Origin: Clostridium thermarum
Lineage (GTDB): Bacteria; Bacillota; Clostridia; Clostridiales; Clostridiaceae
DNA: 64,000 nucleotides
Direction: 5' to 3'
Assembly: GCF_006351925.1 (NCBI RefSeq)
Contig: NZ_CP040924.1
Location: forward strand, 3,167,001 to 3,231,000
The position numbers were made by a program, and so were the translations under genes. Numbering within the stretch: position 1 is the first letter of the stretch; the number at the start of each line of letters is the position of its first letter. Below the pieces are notes generated by a model. The model saw nothing but the letters and a program-made list of their open reading frames with translations. It was not told the origin of the DNA and did not search any database. Below are positions 35,900-44,778 of this stretch, piece after piece.

Positions 35900-37852
35900 A
35901 TGAAACTTCAGAAATATTATTTAAAGGATGATGTTAGTTTGGATAACAGCATATTGAATAAAATGTATTATTATTCTGGAAATGATCTTGGTAACACTTA
36001 CTCCAAAGAGATGACTACCTTTAGGGTTTGGGCTCCACTGGCTTCTGAGGTTAAGTTATTGACCTATGCAAGGGCGGAAGATACAACTCCTGCCATGGAA
36101 ATTGAGATGATAAAATCAGAAAAAGGCACATGGACAGCTCATATTTTGGATGATCAAGATGGTTTAATCTATACCTATAAAGTAAAAAACCATGGAGCTT
36201 GGGCGGAGGCCGTAGACCCTTATGTAAGGGCTGTTACAATTAATGGCCAAAAAGGCGTGGTTGTTGACTTGAGTTCTACCAATCCAGTAGGCTGGAATCC
36301 CCATAAAAAGCCAACACAGAAGAGCCTTCTTGATACAATAATCTATGAATTACATGTGAGGGACTTATCCTCCTTCAAGGAAAGCGGAATCAAAAATGTG
36401 GGCAAGTTCCTTGGTCTAGCTGAAAAAAACACAAAAGGCCCTAATGGTACTTCTACAGGTTTAAGTTATATAAAGGAGCTTGGAGTTACTCATGTTCAAT
36501 TGCTTCCCATATATGACTATGCCACTGTGGATGAAGCAGACCCAATGGCTGGTTTCAACTGGGGTTACGACCCACTAAACTACAATGCCGTTGAGGGTAG
36601 TTATTCCACAAGTGCAGCTGATCCCAAGGCAAGAATAAGAGAGCTGAAGCAGGCCATTCAGGCTATGCATGATGAGGGCCTAGGTGTGATTATGGATGTG
36701 GTTTATAACCATATGTTCACAGCAGATGAATCTAACTTCAATAAAATTGTGCCGGGATATTACTTCAGAAAAGACAAAACCGGGAATTGGGCTGATGAAT
36801 CCCTATGCGGCAATGCAATAGCCTCAGAGAATGCAATGGTGAGAAAGTTTATCGTTGATTCTGTAGTTTATTGGGCTAAGGAATATAATCTTGATGGCTT
36901 TAGGTTTGACTTGATGGGGCTTATTGATGTTACCACCATGAAGGAAGTGAGAGCTGCCCTTGATGCCATAGATCAGAACATATTTATTCATGGTGAAGGC
37001 TGGAATATGGGAAATACTTTAGCTGAAGATGAAAAAGCAATACAGCGAAATGCCGGTGTGCTAAAAGGTATCGGGTTCTTTAACGATACAATTCGTGATG
37101 GCATAAAGGGAAGTGTTTTTGAAAAAGCTGAGGCTGGCTGGGTGAACGGCAATTATAAGTGTAAATCAGAGGTTTTAAAGGGTATTGTAGGAGCAACTTA
37201 CTATAATGAGTCAATAAATACCTGGGGTCCCCAGGTTGAACCCTATCAATCTACAAACTATGTTGAAGCCCATGACAATCATACCTTATGGGATAAGCTG
37301 CAGTTAACTAACCCTGATGCCAGCAAAGAGGTGAGATTAAAAATGGATTATCTGGCCGCTTCTATAATTTTTACCTCCCAGGGCATTCCCTTCATACAAG
37401 CAGGACAAGAATTTCTGAGAACTAAGGGTGGAGATGAAAACTCCTTTAAGTCTCCTGATAAAGTGAATATGTTAAATTGGGCTCAAAAAGCTAAAAATAC
37501 TGATGTGGTAAATTTTTATAAAGGCTTGATAGAGCTCAGAAAAGCTCATCCTGCTTTCAAAATGCCCACAGCAGCAATGATAAGGGAATGTTTAAAGTTT
37601 ATAGAGCTTGCTCCGGAAAGCCTTATCGCCTATACCATAACCGGTAATGCCAATGGAGATAGTTGGAGTGACATTTTTGTGGCCTTCAATGCTGATACAA
37701 TCCCCCAAACTGTAAATTTACCAAAGGACACTGAGTGGAATATCGTTGTTGATAGCAAAACTGCTGGTGTTAATGTGTTGAATCAGCTAAGTGGCAATAG
37801 GTATGAAATTCCTCCTTTGAGCCCCGTGGTTATGTACGCCGGAATAAAATAA
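35900..37852 (+). CDS. pulA: Pullulanase, type I (cytoplasmic)
   Basis: 650 residues. An N-terminal CBM48-like domain (TTFRVWAPLASEVKL, near 42) is followed by the GH13 barrel with the type I pullulanase signature FNWGYDP near 217, DVVYNHM, the nucleophile segment DGFRFDLMG near 335, HGEGWNMG (acid Glu) and VEAHDNHTLWD. It hydrolyses alpha-1,6 branches in pullulan, glycogen or limit dextrins. No signal peptide, so it is probably intracellular. The start is uncertain: neither the ATG at 35900 nor the upstream GTG has a ribosome site; a TTG at 35939 is the best-spaced alternative. Confidence 0.9.
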   Translation: MKLQKYYLKDDVSLDNSILNKMYYYSGNDLGNTYSKEMTTFRVWAPLASEVKLLTYARAEDTTPAMEIEMIKSEKGTWTAHILDDQDGLIYTYKVKNHGAWAEAVDPYVRAVTINGQKGVVVDLSSTNPVGWNPHKKPTQKSLLDTIIYELHVRDLSSFKESGIKNVGKFLGLAEKNTKGPNGTSTGLSYIKELGVTHVQLLPIYDYATVDEADPMAGFNWGYDPLNYNAVEGSYSTSAADPKARIRELKQAIQAMHDEGLGVIMDVVYNHMFTADESNFNKIVPGYYFRKDKTGNWADESLCGNAIASENAMVRKFIVDSVVYWAKEYNLDGFRFDLMGLIDVTTMKEVRAALDAIDQNIFIHGEGWNMGNTLAEDEKAIQRNAGVLKGIGFFNDTIRDGIKGSVFEKAEAGWVNGNYKCKSEVLKGIVGATYYNESINTWGPQVEPYQSTNYVEAHDNHTLWDKLQLTNPDASKEVRLKMDYLAASIIFTSQGIPFIQAGQEFLRTKGGDENSFKSPDKVNMLNWAQKAKNTDVVNFYKGLIELRKAHPAFKMPTAAMIRECLKFIELAPESLIAYTITGNANGDSWSDIFVAFNADTIPQTVNLPKDTEWNIVVDSKTAGVNVLNQLSGNRYEIPPLSPVVMYAGIK

Positions 37853-37882
37853 TTGACAATGGACAATTGTCCATTGTCAATT
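37851..37882. repeat. Perfect 32-bp palindrome between pulA and the third cotS-like gene
   Basis: The two 16-base arms are exact complements; the sequence extends into a further partial copy (GTCCATTG). It lies in a convergent gap and can serve as terminator. Short related strings (ATTGTCAATTA) occur in the convergent gaps at 33916 and 54172. Confidence 0.75.
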
Positions 37883-37892
37883 GTCCATTGAA

Positions 37893-38966
37893 TCAGCTTT
37901 CTTGATATACGGTAGTGAGGAAATTACTTAAAAATTCCTCCCTATCCTCCTTATATTCTACCTTTCTTATAAGTCTATCTAAAAAGGTTTCTTCTTCCCA
38001 TTCCTTTCTTCTGGCATAGTAATCCTTTGATATGCTGTAGAAGTCTTCAGGGAAAGTCAATAAGGCCTTTAAGACTTCCAATTCCCTTCTGTCCAGACTA
38101 TTCACGGTACAGTAATCCTCAATAATGCTTTGAGCCCTTTCCAATTCAAAGGCAAAGTTTTTAACTGCTTTATTTATGAAATTACATATATCATGGACCT
38201 TTAAGTCTACTACCGCAAAATCAAAGTCAATAAAATAAGCCTTATCATCTTTGATTAATATATTGTGATGAGCTAAGTCATGGTGGCAGATTGCAATCTT
38301 GTCCTCTTCGCTGCAAATCTTCAGATAAGGAGAGTTTTTCAGCATTTCCATACTGCGATCCACTTCCTTCAAATAATAATCTACATATTCCAGGAATAAC
38401 TTGTCAAAGTCACTCTTATATTCATGCAGTAATGCCAGCCTTTTAAAAAAGCTCAATTCATCACTGCAGCGTTGAAAACTGTCAATAGCTCGGCCCACCA
38501 GTATTTTATCCGGATAGCTACATCTATATCCTTCTGAGGCCTTATGAAGTTCAGCTACCCCTGTTATTGCTGTACTTACATCTAATGGGTTACTGAACTC
38601 GCACTCACGACCTTCTACGGCATCCATCACACAATATAATTCTCCATTCCAGGTAGTATAGATCTCTCCTTCATGGGTCTTTGTGAAGGATATGATCCTA
38701 TTAAACCCGGACCTAATATACTCCAGGGCATCATTTATAAACTGCAGATTTTCCTGGGAATATTCCACTTTCTTTAAAATCTTTCTTCCGCTGTCGGTAA
38801 ATAACAGATATACGTTTCTCAAGGGAACTACATCTGTGACCTTTAGTCCGAATCTTTTAAATAAATCCACATACAAATCATATCTGGAAAGTAACTTCTT
38901 TTCCCTGTACCTTAAATTATCAGTTATTTTGAACACCACCCTTCTGCTAAAGAAGACTGTCGTCAT
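37893..38966 (-). CDS. CotS-family kinase-like protein (last gene of the operon)
   Basis: 357 residues. N-lobe strand RKILKKVEYS near 80, catalytic loop CHHDLAHHN near 228 and YFIDFDF near 245 are intact. The family includes coat proteins CotS and YutH. It overlaps the end of the preceding gene by 20 bp, so it is the third gene of a coupled operon 39701-38947-37893. The start is uncertain: the ATG at 38966 has AGGAG at a long 12-nt distance, and a GTG about ten codons later has a close-set AAGGGTG. Confidence 0.82.
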   Translation of the reverse strand: MTTVFFSRRVVFKITDNLRYREKKLLSRYDLYVDLFKRFGLKVTDVVPLRNVYLLFTDSGRKILKKVEYSQENLQFINDALEYIRSGFNRIISFTKTHEGEIYTTWNGELYCVMDAVEGRECEFSNPLDVSTAITGVAELHKASEGYRCSYPDKILVGRAIDSFQRCSDELSFFKRLALLHEYKSDFDKLFLEYVDYYLKEVDRSMEMLKNSPYLKICSEEDKIAICHHDLAHHNILIKDDKAYFIDFDFAVVDLKVHDICNFINKAVKNFAFELERAQSIIEDYCTVNSLDRRELEVLKALLTFPEDFYSISKDYYARRKEWEEETFLDRLIRKVEYKEDREEFLSNFLTTVYQES

Positions 38967-39708
38967 CTTTTTCTATGACTCCTAACAGCTTCTTTGCATA
39001 TTCATCTTCATTCCATTCTTTTTTACCGTAACGGTATCCCTCACAATACTTCATAAACTCTACTGGATAGGAAAGTACGGCTCTGATAAAGATTTCACTG
39101 CTTAGAGGCAACTCCTCCAGCCTGCAAAATTCACTTATGGCCGCCTTAAAATCCAGTTTGTTACCCTTCTTTTTCAACTTACCTAAAAAGTGGATTGCAT
39201 CAAATTCAACCATGTTGTAGCAACACTTTCTTATGTCTCTTATGTTCACCATTTCATTCTTTCGTATATTATCTATATAAGTGTTTCCCAGACAGACTTC
39301 ATTCCTCTTCATACTTCTCTCAATTAATTTATAGTAGCCATTTTCATAAATTATTCTTATACACTTTTCTGCTCTGTCTAAATATTCTGGTGCCTTCTCT
39401 AAAATTAATTCTTCAAACCTATTCTTTGCTTTTTCACTTTCATATCTTTTTATATCTCTTTTCAGCTTCTTGATATATACCTTAAACCGCTCTATCTTTT
39501 TTCCCATATTATTTTCTAAAAGTCCTACATTAAGTCCGGAAATACCCATGGTCTTTTTGTGAAACTCTGCTATGGCTTCCAGTTGATTAAGAATAGTGTC
39601 AAAGGATAAGAATTCTTTATAATTTTCCTCCTCAGGAAAGCTTTCTACTATATTTATGCCGCAACTTATAAGATATTCTTTTAGATCCCTATAGTATTTT
39701 TTACTCAA
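38947..39708 (-). CDS. Truncated CotS-like pseudokinase
   Basis: 253 residues, against about 340 for its neighbours. It aligns with the CotS family from the middle of the N-lobe onward: EFHKKTMG matches the LARLH segment and SYPVEFMKY matches the FPQDYW segment. Where kinases have CHHDxxxHN this protein has VCLGNTYIDN, and the DFD metal motif is replaced by IRDI, so catalytic Asp residues are gone. The start is a TTG overlapping the upstream stop codon, with GGGGGGAG 6 nt before it; this argues for a real coupled gene. Longer upstream frames lie within the preceding gene and have no site. Confidence 0.7.
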   Translation of the reverse strand: MSKKYYRDLKEYLISCGINIVESFPEEENYKEFLSFDTILNQLEAIAEFHKKTMGISGLNVGLLENNMGKKIERFKVYIKKLKRDIKRYESEKAKNRFEELILEKAPEYLDRAEKCIRIIYENGYYKLIERSMKRNEVCLGNTYIDNIRKNEMVNIRDIRKCCYNMVEFDAIHFLGKLKKKGNKLDFKAAISEFCRLEELPLSSEIFIRAVLSYPVEFMKYCEGYRYGKKEWNEDEYAKKLLGVIEKDDDSLL

Positions 39709-40732
39709 TAAGGACTCCCCCCTTTCTTTTAAAGCGGAAGGTTCTAAACTCATCAATAAACTCCTGCTTTTCCTCATTATCATCAAGTATTCTTCCAAGT
39801 TTCTTTAGGAAGAAATCTTCCCCCCAAGGCTGTTCTTCCCAATAATACTGTATGCCGACCTGCCAGTAATCTTGGGGGAATTCCATAAATGCAGCCATTA
39901 TAGGAATGTCATCTTCTTCTACCGGATAGAGAGAGTCATAGGCTTCTAATATAGACCTTGCATTCTCTATATCCCACTTACCATTCTTCATCCTTCTTAT
40001 CAGAAGGCTTGAAAGATCATGTAGATGCGTGTCCAAAATCACATAGTCAAAATCAATTATATTTACCCTTTCATCGATACCTATCAGTACGTTGTGATGA
40101 GCAAAATCATGATGGCAAAAGCCTCTAGACCTTATTTCTTTTGTCATTTTAATATAATATTCACTTTCCCCCAAATTCTTGATAGCCACATCGCATCTTT
40201 TGAGTTCCTCCTCCATATGAGCAATATATATGCTATCGAACTCGGTTTTCTCTTCCTTTGCGTCTATCCTACTTTTAAAATCCAGGATTTCATTTTTTCG
40301 CGTTCTAAAGTTGTCAAACCACTTAAACCATCCCATCCTTGGTTTCATAAAATCCTGTAGTTCAAAGCCTGTACTCTTTATATGAAGCTTTGCCAGTGTT
40401 AATGTAGCCTTCTCAATATCCAAAGGATTGTCGTAATTGCTTTCCCTAGCCTCTACCCAAGGTGTGAGATAGGCGTATTTGTTATCTAACGCAATATATT
40501 GCTTCCTATCTAAAGTATTAATAATTTGTAGCACTGAAGTAAAACCCTTATCTATGAGGTGATTTATTGTACCCAATATAAACAAAAAATGAGGAAGCTC
40601 ATACTTTATCACTTTAAGACAATATTTACCCTGCTCATCACATATCTGGTAGACATTCTTTATCTTTTCCACAGTGACTGCACTGATACCGTATTTCTCT
40701 TCCACTATCCTTTTCACAAAGGCTGTATCCAA
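39701..40732 (-). CDS. cotS: CotS-family spore coat kinase-like protein
   Basis: 343 residues. It shows an intact catalytic loop CHHDFAHHN near 218 and NIIDFDY near 238, with N-lobe KYCLKVIKYE near 40. It is similar along its length to the kinase at 29431 (TLAKLHIKSTG and FPQDYW segments). The TTG start has GGAGGG 7 nt upstream. A sigma-K-like promoter lies at 40764-40790. First gene of a three-gene coupled operon and divergent from the second CotSA-like glycosyltransferase. Confidence 0.85.
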   Translation of the reverse strand: MDTAFVKRIVEEKYGISAVTVEKIKNVYQICDEQGKYCLKVIKYELPHFLFILGTINHLIDKGFTSVLQIINTLDRKQYIALDNKYAYLTPWVEARESNYDNPLDIEKATLTLAKLHIKSTGFELQDFMKPRMGWFKWFDNFRTRKNEILDFKSRIDAKEEKTEFDSIYIAHMEEELKRCDVAIKNLGESEYYIKMTKEIRSRGFCHHDFAHHNVLIGIDERVNIIDFDYVILDTHLHDLSSLLIRRMKNGKWDIENARSILEAYDSLYPVEEDDIPIMAAFMEFPQDYWQVGIQYYWEEQPWGEDFFLKKLGRILDDNEEKQEFIDEFRTFRFKRKGGVLIE

Positions 40733-40763
40733 TGATTAGCCCTCCAAAATATTATTCCTTTTT

Positions 40764-40790
40764 TATTATATGTTTACTTGCCAATAAGTG
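40764..40790 (-). promoter_or_regulatory. Sigma-K-like promoter of the three-gene cotS operon
   Basis: CAC (40788-40790), 15 bp and CATATAATA (40764-40772) on the minus strand. The -10 matches CATAnnnTA exactly; the spacing is one base short of the yabG promoter. Confidence 0.55.
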
Positions 40791-40956
40791 CGCCTTTTAC
40801 TTCCATATAATGATGCGATAAATTTACAGTTTTAAAAGAATTCATGGCACATTTTTCAATTTAATCTAATATTAATATATAAGATACTAATTCAATTATT
40901 TAATAATGAGTGATTAATAATTCTGCTTTGACCATCATTTATAGGGAGAGGGTTAT

Positions 40957-42081
40957 ATGAGAGTTGCCATTGATGCTAGAGGTGTCAATTGGTATAAGGG
41001 CACAGGTATCGGCACCTATACAGACAATATCCTTAGCCAGCTTTTAAATATAGATCAAGAAAATTACTATCATATTTATTGGTCCGGCGATGACTATGAA
41101 CGTTTGAATGCACCAAATTCAAAAATAATTATGACTTCTAAAAAACATCACCGTTTTTTCCAGCAAAACTATATTCCCAGTAATCTCTCAAAAGAAAAGA
41201 TAGATGTTTATCATGTTCCCCAGAACGGTATAGGACTTAGTGAAAATATTACTTGTAAAAAAGTTATAACTGTACATGATTTGATACCATATATAATGCC
41301 GGAGACTGTTGGCAGAGGTTACCTGCTTAAATTTCTCAAAGAGGTGCCCAATATTATTGAAAATACAGATGCAATAATTACAGTATCTAATTGGTCAAAA
41401 AGAGATATTCTTAAATTTTTCCCTATTGAAGAGGACAAAGTCTTTGTAACTCCCTTAGCCACAGATATGAAATATAAGCCTTTAGACAAAGAATGGTGTC
41501 GTTACATGATAGAGAAGAAGATGAATATTAAAAAGCCATATATTCTCTATATAGGGGGTTTCTCTCCTCGAAAAAACGTCCGCTCCCTCATTATGGCTTT
41601 TTCTAAGGTTTATCCAAATTTAAATAAGGACTACGTGCTGGTTATCACCGGTTCTTTAAGAGATGAGGGTAATTCCTTAAAAGAGCTTTGCAGCAACTTA
41701 CAGATTTATTCCCAAGTTGTATTCACCGGCTTTGTTGAGGAGGATATGCTTCCAATTCTCTATAACGGTGCGGAGCTTTTCGTTTACCCCTCCTATTATG
41801 AAGGATTTGGGCTACCTCCACTGGAAGCCATGAGCTGCGGTACTCCGGTAATCACCTCCAACGTATCCTCCATTCCTGAGGTTGTTGGTGATGCGGGAAT
41901 ATTAATTGACCCTTATGATACAACCAATCTTATGGAAGCCCTTGTAAACACCTTGAGTGACGAAAAGCTTAAGGAACATCTGTCTCAAGCAGGACTAAAC
42001 AGAGCTGCTCAATACTCCTGGAAGAGAACAGCCGCTGAGACCCTGGAGGTTTATAAGAAGATAATTGGAATGCCCACATAA
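40957..42081 (+). CDS. cotSA: GT4 glycosyltransferase, CotSA-like (second copy)
   Basis: 374 residues, GT-B fold, clearly paralogous to 30564: it shares the start pattern [15 protein letters not shown], the [11 protein letters not shown] segment, [11 protein letters not shown] near 204 and [16 protein letters not shown] near 276. A sugar transferase for a spore-surface glycan is the likely role, by analogy with CotSA beside CotS in Bacillus. The ribosome site GGGAGAGG is well placed. It is divergent from the three-gene cotS operon and followed by a hairpin terminator. Confidence 0.87.
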   Translation: MRVAIDARGVNWYKGTGIGTYTDNILSQLLNIDQENYYHIYWSGDDYERLNAPNSKIIMTSKKHHRFFQQNYIPSNLSKEKIDVYHVPQNGIGLSENITCKKVITVHDLIPYIMPETVGRGYLLKFLKEVPNIIENTDAIITVSNWSKRDILKFFPIEEDKVFVTPLATDMKYKPLDKEWCRYMIEKKMNIKKPYILYIGGFSPRKNVRSLIMAFSKVYPNLNKDYVLVITGSLRDEGNSLKELCSNLQIYSQVVFTGFVEEDMLPILYNGAELFVYPSYYEGFGLPPLEAMSCGTPVITSNVSSIPEVVGDAGILIDPYDTTNLMEALVNTLSDEKLKEHLSQAGLNRAAQYSWKRTAAETLEVYKKIIGMPT

Positions 42082-42088
42082 ATTAATA

Positions 42089-42117
42089 GGAATTCAGCTC
42101 TGCTGAATTCCTTCCAT
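42089..42117 (+). terminator. Terminator of the second cotSA-like gene
   Basis: Perfect stem GGAATTCAGC / GCTGAATTCC with a 3-base loop, 8 bp after the stop codon, followed by a T-rich stretch. Confidence 0.78.
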
Positions 42118-42142
42118 CATTTTTAATTCTTGATTATTAATT

Positions 42143-43441
42143 TTAATCGAAAGAATTGTCCTTGTACTCAGCTTCAATCCCGATTATTAAATCCTCTATG
42201 TCGCCGCCGGCTATAGCCTCCTGCTCCAGGTTAATAAGTTCACTTACAAGGATAGGATAGTCTTTGTCATAGACAATTTCTACCTCTTCCCTGCCCTGTT
42301 CTGCCATTAACCGCCACAGCTTTAGGCCCATAAAGTTATCAATGCTGCCATTAAACATAGGGAGGCTGTACAGTTCTGTTACAGCTGGGATTATTCCTGC
42401 CTGTTTCAGGGCAAAAATGTTACTTTCGTTATCTGTAAGCATAAAGCGTAAAAACTCTGAAGCTACCTGGTTTCCTTCATTCTGTTTTGTCATTATAAAG
42501 GCAGTTCCTTCCCCACCAGCACTTCTCTTACCCCCAAACTCAAAAGCTGGGAACAGTTCTGCCTGCCATTGTGTATTATTAAACTCCTCACTGTTATATA
42601 ACTTATTTATACTCCTATTATCCGCTATGATACATAAGGCTTTTTCACTTTGTAATAATTTTACGGGGTCCTCGCTACTTTGTAAATTATATACAAGCTG
42701 TTGGTTTACCAACTCATTTATAGTAGACAAAGCTAATTTATTTTCTTCCAAGGGCAGTACTAATCCCTTATCTTGGCTGTATAAGGGCTTTTTTAGCTGC
42801 CTTAGCATACCAATGTACAAGTTCCCGTTCTCAGCCTCATTTAGGGCAATTAATTTGACGGTTCCCTGAGACCTTTCCTTTAGCTTCCTGCCCATTTGAA
42901 TAAATTCATTCCAAGTCTTTGCTTGAAAGGGATCTAAATTATACTTATCTGCCAGTTCTCTATTATAGAGGAGTACCCTTGGGTTTACATCCCAGGGAAA
43001 TCCATAAAGCTGCTCTCCAATTGTAACCTCTTTCAGTTTCCAAGGCAGTACCATGCTCTTTATCTTTTCCATGTCTTTGTCCACCGGTCTAAAAAAATCA
43101 GGCAGCTCATGAATAAGTACAGGTATAGCATAGGTACTTACTTCCACAATATCCGGTACACCTTCCTTGGAAGCTACACTTGTCTTCAGTCTATTTTTAA
43201 GTTCCTCTTTAGGAACTGCAGTAACGCTTATTTTTACCTCAGGATTTTCTTTTACGAATAATCTAGCTGCGTTTTCTATTGTTCCCTTTGTTTCTTCCCG
43301 GCTCCAAATACTAATATCTCCTTTTAGGGTTTTCTCCGTTCCAATTACTTCATCGATTACTTCGTTTCCTGTGCATCCTGTACCAAAAATTAAAATAAGT
43401 GCCGTTACTGCACATCTGTATATAACACTTTTGTTTAACAT
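42143..43441 (-). CDS. Orphan ABC-transporter sugar-binding lipoprotein
   Basis: About 432 residues, family 1 extracellular solute-binding protein. Lipobox LIFGTGC with the Cys near residue 22, then ISIWSREET near 41 and the ligand-pocket region FPWDVNPRVLLYNRELA near 148 (in parts). It should bind a sugar or oligosaccharide outside the membrane. No permease or ATPase gene is adjacent, so it must use components from elsewhere or act as a sensor. GGAAGGA suits the ATG at 43441; the ATG three codons earlier overlaps the site. Confidence 0.85.
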   Translation of the reverse strand: MLNKSVIYRCAVTALILIFGTGCTGNEVIDEVIGTEKTLKGDISIWSREETKGTIENAARLFVKENPEVKISVTAVPKEELKNRLKTSVASKEGVPDIVEVSTYAIPVLIHELPDFFRPVDKDMEKIKSMVLPWKLKEVTIGEQLYGFPWDVNPRVLLYNRELADKYNLDPFQAKTWNEFIQMGRKLKERSQGTVKLIALNEAENGNLYIGMLRQLKKPLYSQDKGLVLPLEENKLALSTINELVNQQLVYNLQSSEDPVKLLQSEKALCIIADNRSINKLYNSEEFNNTQWQAELFPAFEFGGKRSAGGEGTAFIMTKQNEGNQVASEFLRFMLTDNESNIFALKQAGIIPAVTELYSLPMFNGSIDNFMGLKLWRLMAEQGREEVEIVYDKDYPILVSELINLEQEAIAGGDIEDLIIGIEAEYKDNSFD

Positions 43442-43592
43442 CAAATTCATTCCTTCCCACAACCTGCAGTACTTCAGTATTACTGCAGAAACCACTTATA
43501 TGCTGCAATCAGAAGCTTTAGCTAAATGATAGCCCGACAGTAATACCATTATACCTCAAAAGGTATGAATTTAACATTTATTTCCCATAATT

Positions 43593-44753
43593 CTATCTTA
43601 ATTCACGAGTTCCTTCCCCAATACCGCTGCCATAGAATGATGGCTCATAACCGATTTTTTTCTTGTAGCCTTCTCTTACCGTATTCTTAAAGTCCTCAAG
43701 ATTATCTTTCTTAACCAAGGCAATAGCACAGCCTCCGAAACCTGCTCCAGTCATTCTGGCACCAATACATCCCTCAGCCTTCAAAGATTCTTCCACCAAA
43801 GTGTCCAACTCTTTTCCTGTAACTTCATACAAGTCTCTCAGAGAGTTATGGGACTGTGTAAGCAACTGTCCAAACTCCTCAAGCTTTCCTTCATTTAAGC
43901 ACTGAAAAGCTTTCTTTACTCTGTGATTTTCATATACTGCATGCATTGCTCTGTGTCTAACATTTTCTTTTTCAATTTTTACTGCTGCAGCTTCAAACTC
44001 TTCCGGAGTTAAATCACAAAGCGCTCCTACTTTTTTAACTTTGTTTATTACTTCTAAAGCCTCATCACATTCTGCTCTTCTCTCGTTATATTTAGATTCA
44101 TTTAAGGCTCTTCTCTTGTTAGTGTTCATTATTACCAGGGTATAATCCCCAAGTTCTACATTGGCATAGCTGTAGTCCAAGGTACCACAGTTAAGCAGAA
44201 TCGCTTTGTCCTTTTTACCCATTCCTACTGCAAACTGGTCCATTATTCCACAGTTAACGCCTACAAAAGCATTTTCTGCCTTTTGGCCTATCTTCACCAA
44301 CTCAACTTGATCAATGGTCCCATTATTAAATAGATTGTTTACTATTACACCGATTAGAAGCTCTAAGGATGCAGAGGAAGATAGGCCAGCACCGTTTGGT
44401 ATATCTCCACTGATTAAAACGTCCATACCCCCTAGCTTGTAGCCCATATCAGCCATTACCTTCATAACACCCTTGGGATAGTTAGCCCAATCGTCCTCTT
44501 CCACATATTCAATGTTATCTATATCCACCTGAACTTTTAAATCAAAATTCGTTGAAGCTAAGTTTACTTTTCTATCCTTTCTCTCTCTTACACAGGCATA
44601 GGTCCCAAAATCTAAGGCACATGGGAACACATAGCCTCCGTTATAATCTATGTGCTCACCAATCAAATTTACTCTTCCCGGTGAATGAAAGGTCCTTATT
44701 TCACCCTCACCATAGAGTTTTACAAATTCCTTCTTTAAATCCATCAATTCCAT
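43593..44753 (-). CDS. galK: Galactokinase
   Basis: 386 residues of the GHMP kinase family. The galactokinase signature GRVNLIGEHIDYNGG lies near residue 26, the ATP loop IPNGAGLSSSASLEL near 130 and the third motif MTGAGFGGCAIAL near 335. It makes galactose 1-phosphate from galactose and ATP, the first Leloir step. GGAGG precedes the ATG. It is 25 bp after galT, so the two form an operon; galE is not in the window. Confidence 0.96.
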   Translation of the reverse strand: MELMDLKKEFVKLYGEGEIRTFHSPGRVNLIGEHIDYNGGYVFPCALDFGTYACVRERKDRKVNLASTNFDLKVQVDIDNIEYVEEDDWANYPKGVMKVMADMGYKLGGMDVLISGDIPNGAGLSSSASLELLIGVIVNNLFNNGTIDQVELVKIGQKAENAFVGVNCGIMDQFAVGMGKKDKAILLNCGTLDYSYANVELGDYTLVIMNTNKRRALNESKYNERRAECDEALEVINKVKKVGALCDLTPEEFEAAAVKIEKENVRHRAMHAVYENHRVKKAFQCLNEGKLEEFGQLLTQSHNSLRDLYEVTGKELDTLVEESLKAEGCIGARMTGAGFGGCAIALVKKDNLEDFKNTVREGYKKKIGYEPSFYGSGIGEGTRELR

Positions 44754-44778
44754 AATATAAATCCTCCTTATAAAACAT

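Noticed and set aside
38947-39798. Longer form of the pseudokinase starting at 39798, or a frameshifted continuation of the preceding kinase
   Set aside because: The extension lies in the coding region of the upstream gene and has no ribosome site. The TTG at 39708 has a strong one, and the upstream kinase is complete to its normal C-terminus.
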